A DNA stretch of 64,000 nucleotides, taken from the NCBI GenBank assembly GCA_937899835.1, contig CALCCE010000290.1, positions 1-64,000 of the forward strand, given 5' to 3'. This DNA comes from an uncultured Flavobacteriales bacterium. Its GTDB lineage: Bacteria; Bacteroidota; Bacteroidia; Flavobacteriales_G; Salibacteraceae. The stretch's first letter is position 1; the number at the start of each line of letters is the position of its first letter. Below are positions 1 to 8,572 of the stretch, one piece after another. The position numbers and the translations under genes are program-made. The notes beneath the pieces were generated by a model. The model saw only the letters and a list, made by a program, of their open reading frames with translations. It was not told the DNA's origin and searched no databases.

Positions 1-724
1 AGGGTTGCAGCGACAAGGCAAAGGCAATGCCCACCACCACTAAAAAGCCCCATTCCGAGGGGGTTAATCCTCCAACTACCTGCAAGAGGGAAGTGCTGAA
101 GCCCAGGGGCATCCACAATGTTTGACCTTGTGCCAGGTACCCGTAACCTATCCACAAATACACAAAAGGCAGCAACAAGCCCACCATGGCCACCAGCCAT
201 TCCCGCAATTGAAAGCTTCTGAAGTAAGTGAGCCCCACAAAGATCAACGGAAAAAAGGCCAAAATTGGAGGATAAAAAAAGGCTCCAAGGGCAATCAAAA
301 ACCCATAATTGAATACTAAAGGCAACACGCGCGTAGCATTGGCCAATTGCAGGAGAGAATGAAAAGCTCCTAACAAAAAAAGATGTGCTAGGCCGGCCGA
401 AGTGGGCCAAATGGTGGATTGAAAGCTTCCCCCGATAAGCAGGAACACAAAAGCCGGTAAATAAGAAAACCGGGGGAGCAAACGGTGTCGTTCGACCAAA
501 AAGTTGACAAAATAGGCCTGCACCAACAACAAGCCTCCCGAAACCAACAAGCCAAGGGCTTGCAACCCATCGGCCCAACCGACAAAAGCACTAAATGGAG
601 ACCACCCGGCAACAATCAGACTGGGTGAACTTTCTGGCAACAAAGCACTTACGCAGAGCACCCCAAGAAATACCGGGAGGGCGAACATGGCAAAGGGGCC
701 GGGTTGTAGGAAAAGGCGAAGCAT
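1..724 (-). CDS. DUF6427-like polytopic membrane protein (partial, runs off the window start)
   Basis: Reading the minus strand from an ATG at 722-724 gives an uninterrupted frame to base 1, about 241 codons, so the C-terminus is missing. The protein begins MLRLFLQPGPF and is almost entirely hydrophobic, with some six to eight predicted membrane helices separated by short loops (for example LVERHRLLPRF). This resembles the Bacteroidota family DUF6427, integral membrane proteins of unknown function that often lie near purD. The family assignment is from recall of general features, not a profile search. No catalytic motif is visible. Confidence 0.6.
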   Translation of the reverse strand, partial: MLRLFLQPGPFAMFALPVFLGVLCVSALLPESSPSLIVAGWSPFSAFVGWADGLQALGLLVSGGLLLVQAYFVNFLVERHRLLPRFSYLPAFVFLLIGGSFQSTIWPTSAGLAHLFLLGAFHSLLQLANATRVLPLVFNYGFLIALGAFFYPPILAFFPLIFVGLTYFRSFQLREWLVAMVGLLLPFVYLWIGYGYLAQGQTLWMPLGFSTSLLQVVGGLTPSEWGFLVVVGIAFALSLQP

Positions 725-801
725 TAGACCAGATTTGGTGACGGTGTAAAGCAGGTTGGACTGAGGATTATTTATAAATTTGTGCTGTAAAATTATTGGC
801 T

Positions 802-987
802 ATGACTTTTGGAGAGATTGTTGTCGAAATATCAAAACTCGCTGAGGCCTCCTTTGAATTGTTGGTTATTGCTGACAATGGCCCCAACATTGCGTTTATC
901 GGGATAGGTTTTGTAATGCTCATTATTTGGATGAGACAAATGGTCGTTTACCGTCGTGAAGCAAAACGTAACGGTACTCCTGAGTAA
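802..987 (+). CDS. Small single-pass membrane protein, 61 aa, function unknown
   Basis: The ATG at 802 opens a 61-codon frame (MTFGEIVVEISKLAEAS...). A TTG lies two codons upstream but ATG is the likelier start. The first half is an amphipathic stretch. A membrane helix runs roughly residues 30-45 (IAFIGIGFVMLIIWM), and the tail is basic (YRREAKRNGTPE), which predicts a cytoplasmic C-terminus. It is divergent from the DUF6427 gene, convergent with purD, and has its own strong terminator 24 bases downstream, which supports it as a real gene. I do not recognise a named family. Confidence 0.6.
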   Translation: MTFGEIVVEISKLAEASFELLVIADNGPNIAFIGIGFVMLIIWMRQMVVYRREAKRNGTPE

Positions 988-1010
988 CTCTCGCTCTAAC
1001 TGTAATTCAT

Positions 1011-1041
1011 AGCCCGTAAGCTTTCGCTTCGGGCTTTTTTT
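1011..1041 (+). terminator. Rho-independent terminator of the small membrane protein gene
   Basis: AGCCCG (1011-1016) pairs with CGGGCT (1030-1035). The stem is extended by AAGC/GCTT around a one-base bulge with loop TTTC, and seven T follow. The T-run abuts the purD stop codon on the other strand. Confidence 0.85.
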
Positions 1042-2317
1042 ATGCCTTTAAATCAAAGCCAATATCGCTTCGACAATATTTTCCTTCGAATTCAATTTTC
1101 TCAGCACCGACATACGCCGTGGCCAAGGCCTCTTCGATGGTAGCACCAAAAGCCGTGACCGAAATCACCCGACCGCCATTGGTGAGTACCTGATCACCTT
1201 CTTGCCGCGTTCCGGCATGAAACAGCAAAGCATCAGTGGCCTTGTCTAAACCGTGCATCACTTTGCCCTTGGGATAACTACCCGGGTACCCACCAGAAAC
1301 CAGCATCACCGTTACCGCCGTGCGTTCGTCAATTTGCAGTTCGTAGCTGCCCAGTTTACCAGCACCAGTAGCCGCAAACATGTCCAAAAGATCGCTTTTG
1401 AGCCGTGGCATCACCACTTCCGTTTCGGGATCACCCATGCGCACGTTGTATTCAATCACGTAAGGATCACCGTCAACATTCATCAACCCGATGAACAAGA
1501 AACCTACGTAGGGAATGCCGTCTTTTTGCAACCCTTCTACGGTGGGCTGAACGATGCTCGACTCTACTTTTTGTAAGAATGCCTCATCGGCAAAAGGTAC
1601 TGGCGAAATAGCACCCATTCCACCGGTATTGAGACCAGTATCGCCTTCGCCAATGCGTTTGTAGTCTTTGGCAGAAGGCAAAATTTTATACGATTTACCA
1701 TCGGTCAACACAAAAACCGACAGCTCAATGCCTTCCAAAAATTGCTCTATCACCACTTTGTTGCCCGCGTCTCCAAATTTGCCTTGGGTCAGCATGGCTT
1801 CCAACTCTTGTTTAGCCTGGTCGCGATCGCTTAAAATCAGCACACCCTTGCCCGCTGCTAACCCATCAGCTTTGAGCACGAAGGGCGCTTCTATTTGATC
1901 AAGGTAGGCCTGCCCAGCTTCTAATTGTGTACCATCGAAACTGCGATAGGCGGCCGTAGGAATGTGATGGCGCTGCATGAATTCTTTTGCAAATTCTTTG
2001 CTGCCCTCCAATTCGGCCCCTGCCTTGGCCGGACCAATTACGGGTACGTGCTTCAAAGCAGGGTCGGCCAGGAAAAAATCATGCAAACCCGAAACTAATG
2101 GAGCTTCCGGGCCCACCACCACCAATGCTATAGCATGGTCCATCACCACCTTTCGAATGGCTTCAAAATCGGTAACCCCTACGGCAAGGTTGGTTCCAAG
2201 GGATGCAGTTCCGGCATTTCCCGGAGCAATAAACAGTTGGTTGAGCAATGGGCTTTGGGCCATTTTCCAGGCGAGGGTATGCTCCCGGCCACCACTACCT
2301 AACAGAAGGACATTCAT
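1040..2317 (-). CDS. purD: Phosphoribosylamine-glycine ligase (GARS)
   Basis: This ATP-grasp enzyme joins 5-phosphoribosylamine and glycine with ATP to make GAR in de novo purine synthesis, in the cytosol. The chosen start (ATG at 2315-2317) gives 425 aa, the usual length, beginning MNVLLLGSGGREHTLAW, the N-domain glycine-rich signature; an upstream frame extension of 19 codons has no family support. The ATP-grasp core includes LKADGLAAGKGV, and the metal/ATP-binding strand is seen in YVIEYNVRMGDPETEV. It stands alone, with no other pur gene nearby in this window. Confidence 0.97.
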   Translation of the reverse strand: MNVLLLGSGGREHTLAWKMAQSPLLNQLFIAPGNAGTASLGTNLAVGVTDFEAIRKVVMDHAIALVVVGPEAPLVSGLHDFFLADPALKHVPVIGPAKAGAELEGSKEFAKEFMQRHHIPTAAYRSFDGTQLEAGQAYLDQIEAPFVLKADGLAAGKGVLILSDRDQAKQELEAMLTQGKFGDAGNKVVIEQFLEGIELSVFVLTDGKSYKILPSAKDYKRIGEGDTGLNTGGMGAISPVPFADEAFLQKVESSIVQPTVEGLQKDGIPYVGFLFIGLMNVDGDPYVIEYNVRMGDPETEVVMPRLKSDLLDMFAATGAGKLGSYELQIDERTAVTVMLVSGGYPGSYPKGKVMHGLDKATDALLFHAGTRQEGDQVLTNGGRVISVTAFGATIEEALATAYVGAEKIEFEGKYCRSDIGFDLKA

Positions 2318-2430
2318 GGGATCGTTTTTGCAAAATAAATCATTCTGAGATGCCCTGGAAAATTGAATTTTCAACAGTCTCTTTTCGGGCGCTCAGGCAA
2401 TTTTAAAGCACATTTTAATAATGTATAGGC

Positions 2431-2459
2431 AAAAAAAAGGCTGCCTTTGGGGCAGCCTT
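2431..2459 (-). terminator. Rho-independent terminator of the redoxin gene
   Basis: AAGGCTGCC (2437-2445) and GGCAGCCTT (2451-2459) form a perfect 9-bp stem with a 5-base loop. On the minus strand it is followed by a long T-run (complement of 2431-2438), 22 bases past the redoxin stop. Confidence 0.85.
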
Positions 2460-2481
2460 AAGAGAGATGCTATCATTCTAA

Positions 2482-3117
2482 CTATCGTTTCACCCGCTTG
2501 ATACTACAGCCCTTAGGTGTAGTTTCAGCTGGGTCAATCGACTTTCCGGCTAATGTATTGTTGATCGCGTCCCTCAGGTAAGTCTTAGAAACTCCATCGC
2601 GGCTTTCGTAGTTATCGTCAATAGCGCCAACAAACGAGAGCTTAAACTGATTGTCGAACAGGTACACATGTGGTGTGGTGCGGGCACCGAAGGCATCGGC
2701 CAATTCGGCATTTTTATCCACCACGTACATGGATTTGTAGCCTTCTTCCGCTGCTTTTTTCTTCATGGCTTCAAAGGAATCGGCTCCATCGCGTTTGGCT
2801 TCGTTGGAATTGACCAACACCATTCCAATTTTGTTGCTCGAACACAAATCAAACAGTTCGTTGTAACGGTCTTCCCAGGCAATCACAAAAGGACAAGTGT
2901 TGCAGGAAAAAATCACTAAAAGGCCGTTTTCTTGACCCATTTCCCGCAACATCATTTCCTTGCCGGAAACATCTTTGAGTTTTTGGTGCAGGTTGGGAGC
3001 TAATTCTCCAATGGCCAATGATTTGAATTCTTTCTCGTCGGAGGAATTATATGTGAATGCAGTGGCAATTAGCGCAACGGCAACTCCGAGGAGGGAGAGT
3101 TGAAAGGTTCTTTTCAT
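2482..3117 (-). CDS. Secreted redoxin-domain (AhpC/TSA-like) protein
   Basis: The 211-residue protein has an N-terminal signal or anchor (residues 5-22, LSLLGVAVALIATAFTY) followed by a thioredoxin fold. The motif CNTCPF (Cys72, Cys75) is a CxxC-like site. The cis-Pro loop is visible as ARTTPHVYLFD, and the insert YDxRxGVSKTYLRDA is typical of peroxiredoxin-like proteins common in Bacteroidota. A role in periplasmic thiol redox or peroxide handling is inferred from the fold; the substrate is unknown. The gene is monocistronic, with its own terminator. Confidence 0.8.
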   Translation of the reverse strand: MKRTFQLSLLGVAVALIATAFTYNSSDEKEFKSLAIGELAPNLHQKLKDVSGKEMMLREMGQENGLLVIFSCNTCPFVIAWEDRYNELFDLCSSNKIGMVLVNSNEAKRDGADSFEAMKKKAAEEGYKSMYVVDKNAELADAFGARTTPHVYLFDNQFKLSFVGAIDDNYESRDGVSKTYLRDAINNTLAGKSIDPAETTPKGCSIKRVKR

Positions 3118-3248
3118 TTTTTTGACGTTTGATCTTGCAGCTTACTCAGCTACAAATGGATGCTTAATTTCTAATTTACTGTATTGAGCTTAGAAAAACA
3201 GATTCTTTAGGTCCGAAATTTCACTTAGCCTTGAAGCTCAACCACCGG

Positions 3249-4793
3249 TTACAACGGTATGTTTCCGTGTTTTTTCCGAGGTAGCGTATCGACTTTGTTC
3301 TCCAACATTTTGAAGGCACGAATCAATTTTTGACGCGTAGCTTCGGGCTTGATGACCTCATCCACGTAACCGCGAGCGGCCGCGTTGTAAGGATTGGCAA
3401 ACAAGTCGGCGTATTCCTGTTCTTTCTCTTTCCACTTGGCATCCGGGTCGTTGGCCTCGCGGATTTCTTTTTTGAAGATGATCTCGGCTGCTCCTTTTGC
3501 TCCCATCACCGCAATTTCTGCACTTGGCCATGCCAGGTTGATGTCGGACCCGATGTGCTTGGAATTCATCACATCGTAAGCACCACCGTAAGCCTTACGG
3601 GTAATGACGGAAATCCGGGGAACGGTTGCCTCGCTAAAGGCATAGAGCAACTTGGCTCCATTGGTAATGATGGCGTTCCACTCCTGGTCAGTTCCTGGTA
3701 AGAATCCGGGGACATCTACAAACACCAGCAACGGGATGTTGAAACTATCGCAAAAGCGTACAAAACGAGCGGCTTTCTGTGATGCGTGAATGTCTAGCAC
3801 TCCTGCCAAAACAGCCGGTTGGTTGGCCACTACCCCAATGGATTTTCCGGCCAAACGGGCAAAGCCCACCACAATGTTGTCTGCGTAGTCTTTGTGTACC
3901 TCTAAAAAGCTGTCCGAATCGATGGTGCCTTCAATCACTTCCCGGATGTCGTAGGGTTGGTTCGGGTTTTCCGGTACAATTTCGTTCAACCCTGGCCGTG
4001 ATTCATCATCCGCTGCTTCATAGGGAAGACTTGGCGGTTCTTCCTCGCAGTTTTGCGGGATGTAGCTCAATATACCTTTCAGGCGGTTGATGCATTCAAT
4101 TTCGTTGGCACACGAAAAGTGAGTAACTCCCGATTTGGTGCTGTGAGCAGAAGCGCCACCGAGGTCTTCGGCAGAAACTTCTTCATGCGTCACCGTTTTT
4201 ACCACATTGGGCCCGGTCACAAACATGTAAGAAGTGTTTTCTACCATGAGAATGAAATCGGTGAGTGCCGGAGAATAGACTGCGCCACCTGCACAAGGCC
4301 CCATAATGGCCGAGAGCTGTGGAATAACACCAGATGCTTTGGTATTGCGGTAGAAGATATCGGCATAGCCTCCCAGAGAAACTACACCTTCTTGGATTCG
4401 GGCGCCACCAGAATCGTTAAGTCCAATCACTGGAGCGCCATTTTTCATGGCTAAATCCATGATCTTACAAATCTTTTCAGCGTGAGCTTCTGCTAAAGAA
4501 CCACCTAAAACGGTGAAATCCTGGGAAAAAACGTAGACCAATCTACCGCTGATGGTACCGTAGCCCGTCACTACACCATCGCCCAAAAAGCGTTGTTTGT
4601 CCAAACCAAAGTTGGCCGACCGGTGTGTAACCAACCGACCGATCTCTTCGAAGCTCCCTTCGTCAAACAACAAATTGATGCGTTCGCGTGCGGTCAGTTT
4701 GCCTTTGCTGTGCTGGGCTTCCACCCGTTTTTCGCCACCGCCTTTCAAGGCTTCGGCATTCTTTTCGTCTAAGGTTTGGAATGCTTTTTTCAT
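3249..4793 (-). CDS. pccB: Acyl-CoA (propionyl-CoA) carboxylase, carboxyltransferase beta subunit
   Basis: This is the biotin-dependent carboxyltransferase subunit that moves CO2 from carboxybiotin to acetyl- or propionyl-CoA. Starting at the ATG of [12 protein letters not shown] (4791-4793) gives 514 aa, the normal length; the upstream 12 codons are not conserved-looking. Crotonase-like halves carry the oxyanion glycine pairs in [13 protein letters not shown] and in [11 protein letters not shown]. It could partner the accB/accC genes at 25.5-27.5 kb, but it is not linked to them. Substrate specificity (acetyl versus propionyl) cannot be read here. Confidence 0.92.
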   Translation of the reverse strand: MKKAFQTLDEKNAEALKGGGEKRVEAQHSKGKLTARERINLLFDEGSFEEIGRLVTHRSANFGLDKQRFLGDGVVTGYGTISGRLVYVFSQDFTVLGGSLAEAHAEKICKIMDLAMKNGAPVIGLNDSGGARIQEGVVSLGGYADIFYRNTKASGVIPQLSAIMGPCAGGAVYSPALTDFILMVENTSYMFVTGPNVVKTVTHEEVSAEDLGGASAHSTKSGVTHFSCANEIECINRLKGILSYIPQNCEEEPPSLPYEAADDESRPGLNEIVPENPNQPYDIREVIEGTIDSDSFLEVHKDYADNIVVGFARLAGKSIGVVANQPAVLAGVLDIHASQKAARFVRFCDSFNIPLLVFVDVPGFLPGTDQEWNAIITNGAKLLYAFSEATVPRISVITRKAYGGAYDVMNSKHIGSDINLAWPSAEIAVMGAKGAAEIIFKKEIREANDPDAKWKEKEQEYADLFANPYNAAARGYVDEVIKPEATRQKLIRAFKMLENKVDTLPRKKHGNIPL

Positions 4794-4983
4794 GGTATCT
4801 CGCAATCGGTAGGGGCCCAAAAGTAGCAAATAATCTCTGCGGTAAAGGGCTTTCTACTTTGTATTTACCTACTTGAACAAAGCGAAGAAAAAGGAGTTCT
4901 CATTACAATAAGACCTCAAAATTGACATTAAGTCAATGGACCAATTTTCTTACTTTGGAACTTTGACTATAGCTCTCACCATT

Positions 4984-6657
4984 ATGCGCCATTATTTTCC
5001 ATTGCTACTACTCAGCCTACTGGCTTTTCAACTTCCTGCACAGCAAGCCACCACCATTCCTGGCGAAGTGCTGCTGCTACTGCCCAACGAAACCGGCCCT
5101 GGCAACCTGTTGGTAGACTTGCGAGAAATCAATGGTCGGGAAAGTGGGTTGGCACCCATTCGTAAACTGGCACCCGGCCTCAACATTTGGCACTTCCAAT
5201 TTCGCGAAGACCAGGTTTCTCTTGATGCAGTACTTGCCGCTTTAAGGGCACACCCGGATGTGGACATTGCACAAGCCAACCATAAAATTGAATCCCGGCT
5301 TACGACCCCTAACGATCCAAGTTTTGGCTCCCAATGGCAGTATGTCAATTCAGGAGCTGGTGGCGGTGTAGCCGATGCCGACATCGATGCCGATGAGGCC
5401 TGGGACGTGACCACCGGGGGTACAACCCCACTTGGTGAGGAAATTGTGGTTGCGGTAATCGACGATGGAATCGAGCTCAATCACCCCGATTTTGCGGGCA
5501 ACCTTTGGGTCAACTCCGGTGAAATACCCAACAACAACATTGACGACGATAACAATGGTTATGTAGACGATCATCGAGGCTGGAACGCTTATGACAACAA
5601 CGACAATGTGGAACACAGTCCTTTCGAAGATCATGGAACGCCGGTGGCCGGTATTGTGGGTGCTCGTGGCAACAATGGCATTGGCGTTTCGGGCGTCAAC
5701 TGGGAGGTAAAAATGATGATCGTGAAAGGTGGCGGTGGCGAAGCTGATGCCCTGGCCGCCTACGGCTATGTTTTGGCAGTACGCAAACAATGGAATGCTT
5801 CCAACGGCAGTGAGGGGGCTTTCGTGGTGGCCTCGAACGCTTCCTGGGGAACCGATTTTGGCCAGGCAGCAGACGCTCCTTTGTGGTGCGCCATGTACGA
5901 TTCGCTCGGTCAGGCCGGTGTGCTCAACGTAGGAGCCACCGCCAACAACAACGTGAATGTAGACAACGTGGGCGATCTGCCTTCGGTGTGCCCCAGCAAT
6001 TACCTGATTGCAGTCACCAACATGAAGCGGGATGACACGAAAGAAACCTTTGCTGGATTTGGTTCTACCCACATCGATCTCGGTGCTCCGGGAGAAGATG
6101 TATTTACCGTTGCCAAGGGCAGCACCTACGCGGGATTTGGAGGTACTTCGGGTGCCGCTCCGCACGTGGCAGGTGCCATTGCACTTTTATATGCCGGCCC
6201 TTGTAACAAACTGGCACAAACCGCCATCGACCAACCGGCGGCAGCAGCACTTGCCGTACGCGATTTTATTCTCGACGGTGGAGATGCCAACAATGATCTG
6301 GCAGGGATTACCGTCACGGGCAACCGGCTCAACCTGTCAGGTGCTATGAATGAATTAACGACCAATTGCAATTCGGTGAGCACTCCGGAATATGCAGTGA
6401 ATCAAACGGTTTGGGGATTTTATCCAAATCCAAGTGGCGAAAATATCTACCTCAACATTGACCCAAATTCGGTCGTTGGGGGTCAAATAAGAATTACCGA
6501 TGTATTGGGGAGAACGCAATCTTTCCCCCTGAAAAATGGGCTCGACCGCAATGGACTGAATGTTTCCCAATTCGCCAGCGGTTGGTACCTCATTCAATTG
6601 GTACAAGCAGATGGAACTCCGGTTGGCGAAGCCCAAAAATTAGTGATCCAAAAGTAA
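4984..6657 (+). CDS. Secreted subtilisin-family serine protease (S8) with T9SS type A sorting domain
   Basis: Start chosen at MRHYFPLLLLSLLAFQLPAQ, a clear signal peptide; a 16-codon upstream extension is unlikely. The prodomain-like region spans about residues 25-105. The catalytic triad is intact: Asp160 (AVIDDG), His217 (DHGTPVAG) and Ser389 (GGTSGAAPHVAGA), with Asn285 as oxyanion candidate. A C-terminal beta domain (about 477-557), starting FYPNPSGENIYL and ending KLVIQK, is a T9SS type A sorting signal, so the protease is predicted to cross the outer membrane and be surface-attached or released. Its stop lies 7 bases from that of yebC on the opposite strand, with no terminator in between. 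Confidence 0.93.
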   Translation: MRHYFPLLLLSLLAFQLPAQQATTIPGEVLLLLPNETGPGNLLVDLREINGRESGLAPIRKLAPGLNIWHFQFREDQVSLDAVLAALRAHPDVDIAQANHKIESRLTTPNDPSFGSQWQYVNSGAGGGVADADIDADEAWDVTTGGTTPLGEEIVVAVIDDGIELNHPDFAGNLWVNSGEIPNNNIDDDNNGYVDDHRGWNAYDNNDNVEHSPFEDHGTPVAGIVGARGNNGIGVSGVNWEVKMMIVKGGGGEADALAAYGYVLAVRKQWNASNGSEGAFVVASNASWGTDFGQAADAPLWCAMYDSLGQAGVLNVGATANNNVNVDNVGDLPSVCPSNYLIAVTNMKRDDTKETFAGFGSTHIDLGAPGEDVFTVAKGSTYAGFGGTSGAAPHVAGAIALLYAGPCNKLAQTAIDQPAAAALAVRDFILDGGDANNDLAGITVTGNRLNLSGAMNELTTNCNSVSTPEYAVNQTVWGFYPNPSGENIYLNIDPNSVVGGQIRITDVLGRTQSFPLKNGLDRNGLNVSQFASGWYLIQLVQADGTPVGEAQKLVIQK

Positions 6658-6664
6658 AAAACGG

Positions 6665-7423
6665 TTATTCGGCTTCGAGTGCGGCCTGCAATTCGTCGGT
6701 CAGTTCCAGGTTGTGAAACACCTGGTTGACGTCATCGTCTTCTTCAAATCGTTCTACGATATTGAGTACTTTTTTTCCAGCATCAACGTCCAACTCGTTG
6801 GTACTGTTGGGGATGCGTTGTAGCTCGGCACTTTTCGCTTCGATGGCAAGCTCCTCGAGCTTGCGCTGCATGTTGCCAAAATCCTCGAAAGAAGTGTAGA
6901 TGACAATAGTATCCTCTTGGTCTTCTACTTCTTCTGCGCCACCGTCGATCAGTTCCATTTCAAACTCGTCCCGGTCTTTTCCCTCCAAAACAGCTTGCTC
7001 CAGGGTAAAAACACCTTTGCGATCAAACAGGAACTCCAATGATCCATTGGTTCCAAGGCTACCGCCGGTTTTGTTGAAAATCGCGCGTACGTTAGCCACC
7101 GTCCGGTTGAGGTTGTCAGTAGTCGCCTCTACGAAAATGGCAATTCCGCCAGGGGCATAGCCCTCGTAAGTCACCTCCTGATAGCTTTCAGAATCTTTGT
7201 CGGAAGCTTTACTAATAGCCCGTGCCACATTGTCTTTGGGCATGTTGACGCCTTTGGCATTGGCAATGGCCAAACGGAGCCGAGGGTTGGCTTCCGGATC
7301 GGGACCGCCATCTTTTACAGCAACATTAATTTCTTTCAGCACACGAGTAAAGAGCTTGGCCCGCTTGGCATCAAGTGCTCCTTTTTTTCGTTTGATCGTC
7401 GACCATTTACTGTGTCCGGACAT
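6665..7423 (-). CDS. yebC: YebC/PmpR family protein (TACO1 family)
   Basis: The 252-residue protein begins MSGHSKWSTIKRKKGALDAK, the family hallmark, and has the three-domain YebC length. KGVNMPKDNVARAI and YEGYAPGGIAI are further signatures. Family members have been described both as DNA-binding regulators and, more recently, as ribosome-associated factors that help translation of difficult sequences; which role applies here is unknown. The C-terminal domain is unusually acidic (EEVEDQEDT, FEEDDDV). Confidence 0.95.
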   Translation of the reverse strand: MSGHSKWSTIKRKKGALDAKRAKLFTRVLKEINVAVKDGGPDPEANPRLRLAIANAKGVNMPKDNVARAISKASDKDSESYQEVTYEGYAPGGIAIFVEATTDNLNRTVANVRAIFNKTGGSLGTNGSLEFLFDRKGVFTLEQAVLEGKDRDEFEMELIDGGAEEVEDQEDTIVIYTSFEDFGNMQRKLEELAIEAKSAELQRIPNSTNELDVDAGKKVLNIVERFEEDDDVNQVFHNLELTDELQAALEAE

Positions 7424-7502
7424 GGGCTAATTTTATCGATTTAGAGGCTAAAAATAGCAAAATTGGCGAAGAATTCAGCACCAGAAAGCTGCCTCTAAAA
7501 GC

Positions 7503-7538
7503 CCAAAGGCCCGGCAATGAAAACTGCCGGGCCTTTGG
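7503..7538 (-). terminator. Strong hairpin terminator of the beta-barrel gene
   Basis: CCAAAGGCCCGGCA (7503-7516) and TGCCGGGCCTTTGG (7525-7538) form a perfect 14-bp stem with an 8-base loop, 31 bases past the stop of the minus-strand beta-barrel gene. The following minus-strand T-run is short (GGGCTTTTAG). Confidence 0.7.
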
Positions 7539-7568
7539 AGTGCAACCGTGGAGTATTTGGAGTTGAGG

Positions 7569-8450
7569 TCAAAGGGGAAGTACCCGGATGCCTACCGTAA
7601 AAGGATAAAGTTCGGGGCCTTTACCGCTCTCAAACAGTGTGTTGAGCGCATAAGTAGCATACAGATCAAACCAACGGTAGCCCATCCTTACCGTTGCATT
7701 GTAGCGCAGAGCGTTCAGGTTAAAGTCGCTTTTTACTTTGGGCTTGAAGGTATCACCACCCGACTCGTAGCGTTGCTTGTAGACGGTGTGGAACCGGTAA
7801 CCGCCAACGATACCCGCAGCCATGCGGAAGGATTTGTTGCGGTCGGAATTAGAATTGTAACCAATCATCAGCGGAATGGTGAGCGAAGTGGTTTTCAAAC
7901 GGTTTTTATTGAAGGAGCGCGTGGAGTCGATCAAAGAGAAAACAGAATCTCCTCGCGCTTGTAGCGTACCAAAATCACTGGTAAAGCTGTAGTTGTTCCA
8001 CTCGAACCCCATACCGGTAATCAGTGACAGGCGCTCTTCTCCTTTGTTTCGGATCAAGGGTATTTGCTTTTCTACAAAATTGATGCTCCAGTTGATGGAC
8101 CGCGCGTAGTCTAATTCCATAAAACTGGCCTCACTCGGCACCGCCAGTGAATTGTCTTTATTCAAATATCCACCGACACCCAATTCTACACCGGCCCAGA
8201 ATTTATTAGGGCGTGGTTCTTCTTCTTCTTCATCGTCTCCACTATCTTCAAGCACCCCTTCCTGGGTTAGAATCCAAAGCTCGGCTTTGTCTCCCATTTT
8301 GATCTTGTTGGTATCGGTAAACATGTCAGCGAGAGAATCTGCTACCATCGTAGAATCTCCTAACGCAGTAGAGTCAGATGGGCTTTCAGTTTGGGCTTGC
8401 GCCAAGGGCAGCATCGCAATCAGCAGGACAAGGGTTACAATCGTTTTCAT
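7569..8450 (-). CDS. Outer membrane beta-barrel protein (PorT-like)
   Basis: The 293-residue protein has a signal peptide (MKTIVTLVLLIAMLPLAQAQ). A low-complexity Ser/Asp/Thr segment follows, then an acidic run (about residues 71-78, DDEEEEE). From about residue 83 alternating aromatic/polar beta-strands end in FTVGIRVLPL, a terminal strand. It resembles the generic Bacteroidota outer-membrane beta-barrel domain family (PorT-like). Its C-terminus resembles the barrel at 46229-46930 (LFESGKGPELYPFTVGIRVLPL-type versus LFEDGKGPTITPVALGITLLPY-type), so the two are probably paralogous. It lies downstream of the ECF-sigma/anti-sigma pair but is separated from it by a terminator. Confidence 0.75.
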   Translation of the reverse strand: MKTIVTLVLLIAMLPLAQAQTESPSDSTALGDSTMVADSLADMFTDTNKIKMGDKAELWILTQEGVLEDSGDDEEEEEPRPNKFWAGVELGVGGYLNKDNSLAVPSEASFMELDYARSINWSINFVEKQIPLIRNKGEERLSLITGMGFEWNNYSFTSDFGTLQARGDSVFSLIDSTRSFNKNRLKTTSLTIPLMIGYNSNSDRNKSFRMAAGIVGGYRFHTVYKQRYESGGDTFKPKVKSDFNLNALRYNATVRMGYRWFDLYATYALNTLFESGKGPELYPFTVGIRVLPL

Positions 8451-8533
8451 AATCAGTTCAGTTAATCAGAATCTCTTTCGTTCGGTTCTTTCCCATGGGA
8501 CGCTTAGGGTAAAGTAGATGTTACAGCCAGGGC

Positions 8534-8563
8534 AAAAAAAAATCAGAAATTAAATTTCTGATT
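8534..8563 (-). terminator. Terminator after the anti-sigma-like gene
   Basis: AATCAGAAAT (8541-8550) pairs with ATTTCTGATT (8554-8563). On the minus strand the stem is followed by nine T (complement of 8534-8542), 10 bases after the stop codon. The stem is AT-rich but perfect. Confidence 0.75.
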
Positions 8564-8572
8564 TTCAATTGG

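Noticed and set aside
122..319. Plus-strand 65-residue ORF near the window start
   Set aside because: Opposite the continuous minus-strand membrane-protein frame, with Gln/His/Lys-rich low-complexity composition.
5350..6165. Minus-strand 271-residue ORF opposite the subtilase
   Set aside because: Shadow of the conserved S8 catalytic domain; no family match in its translation.
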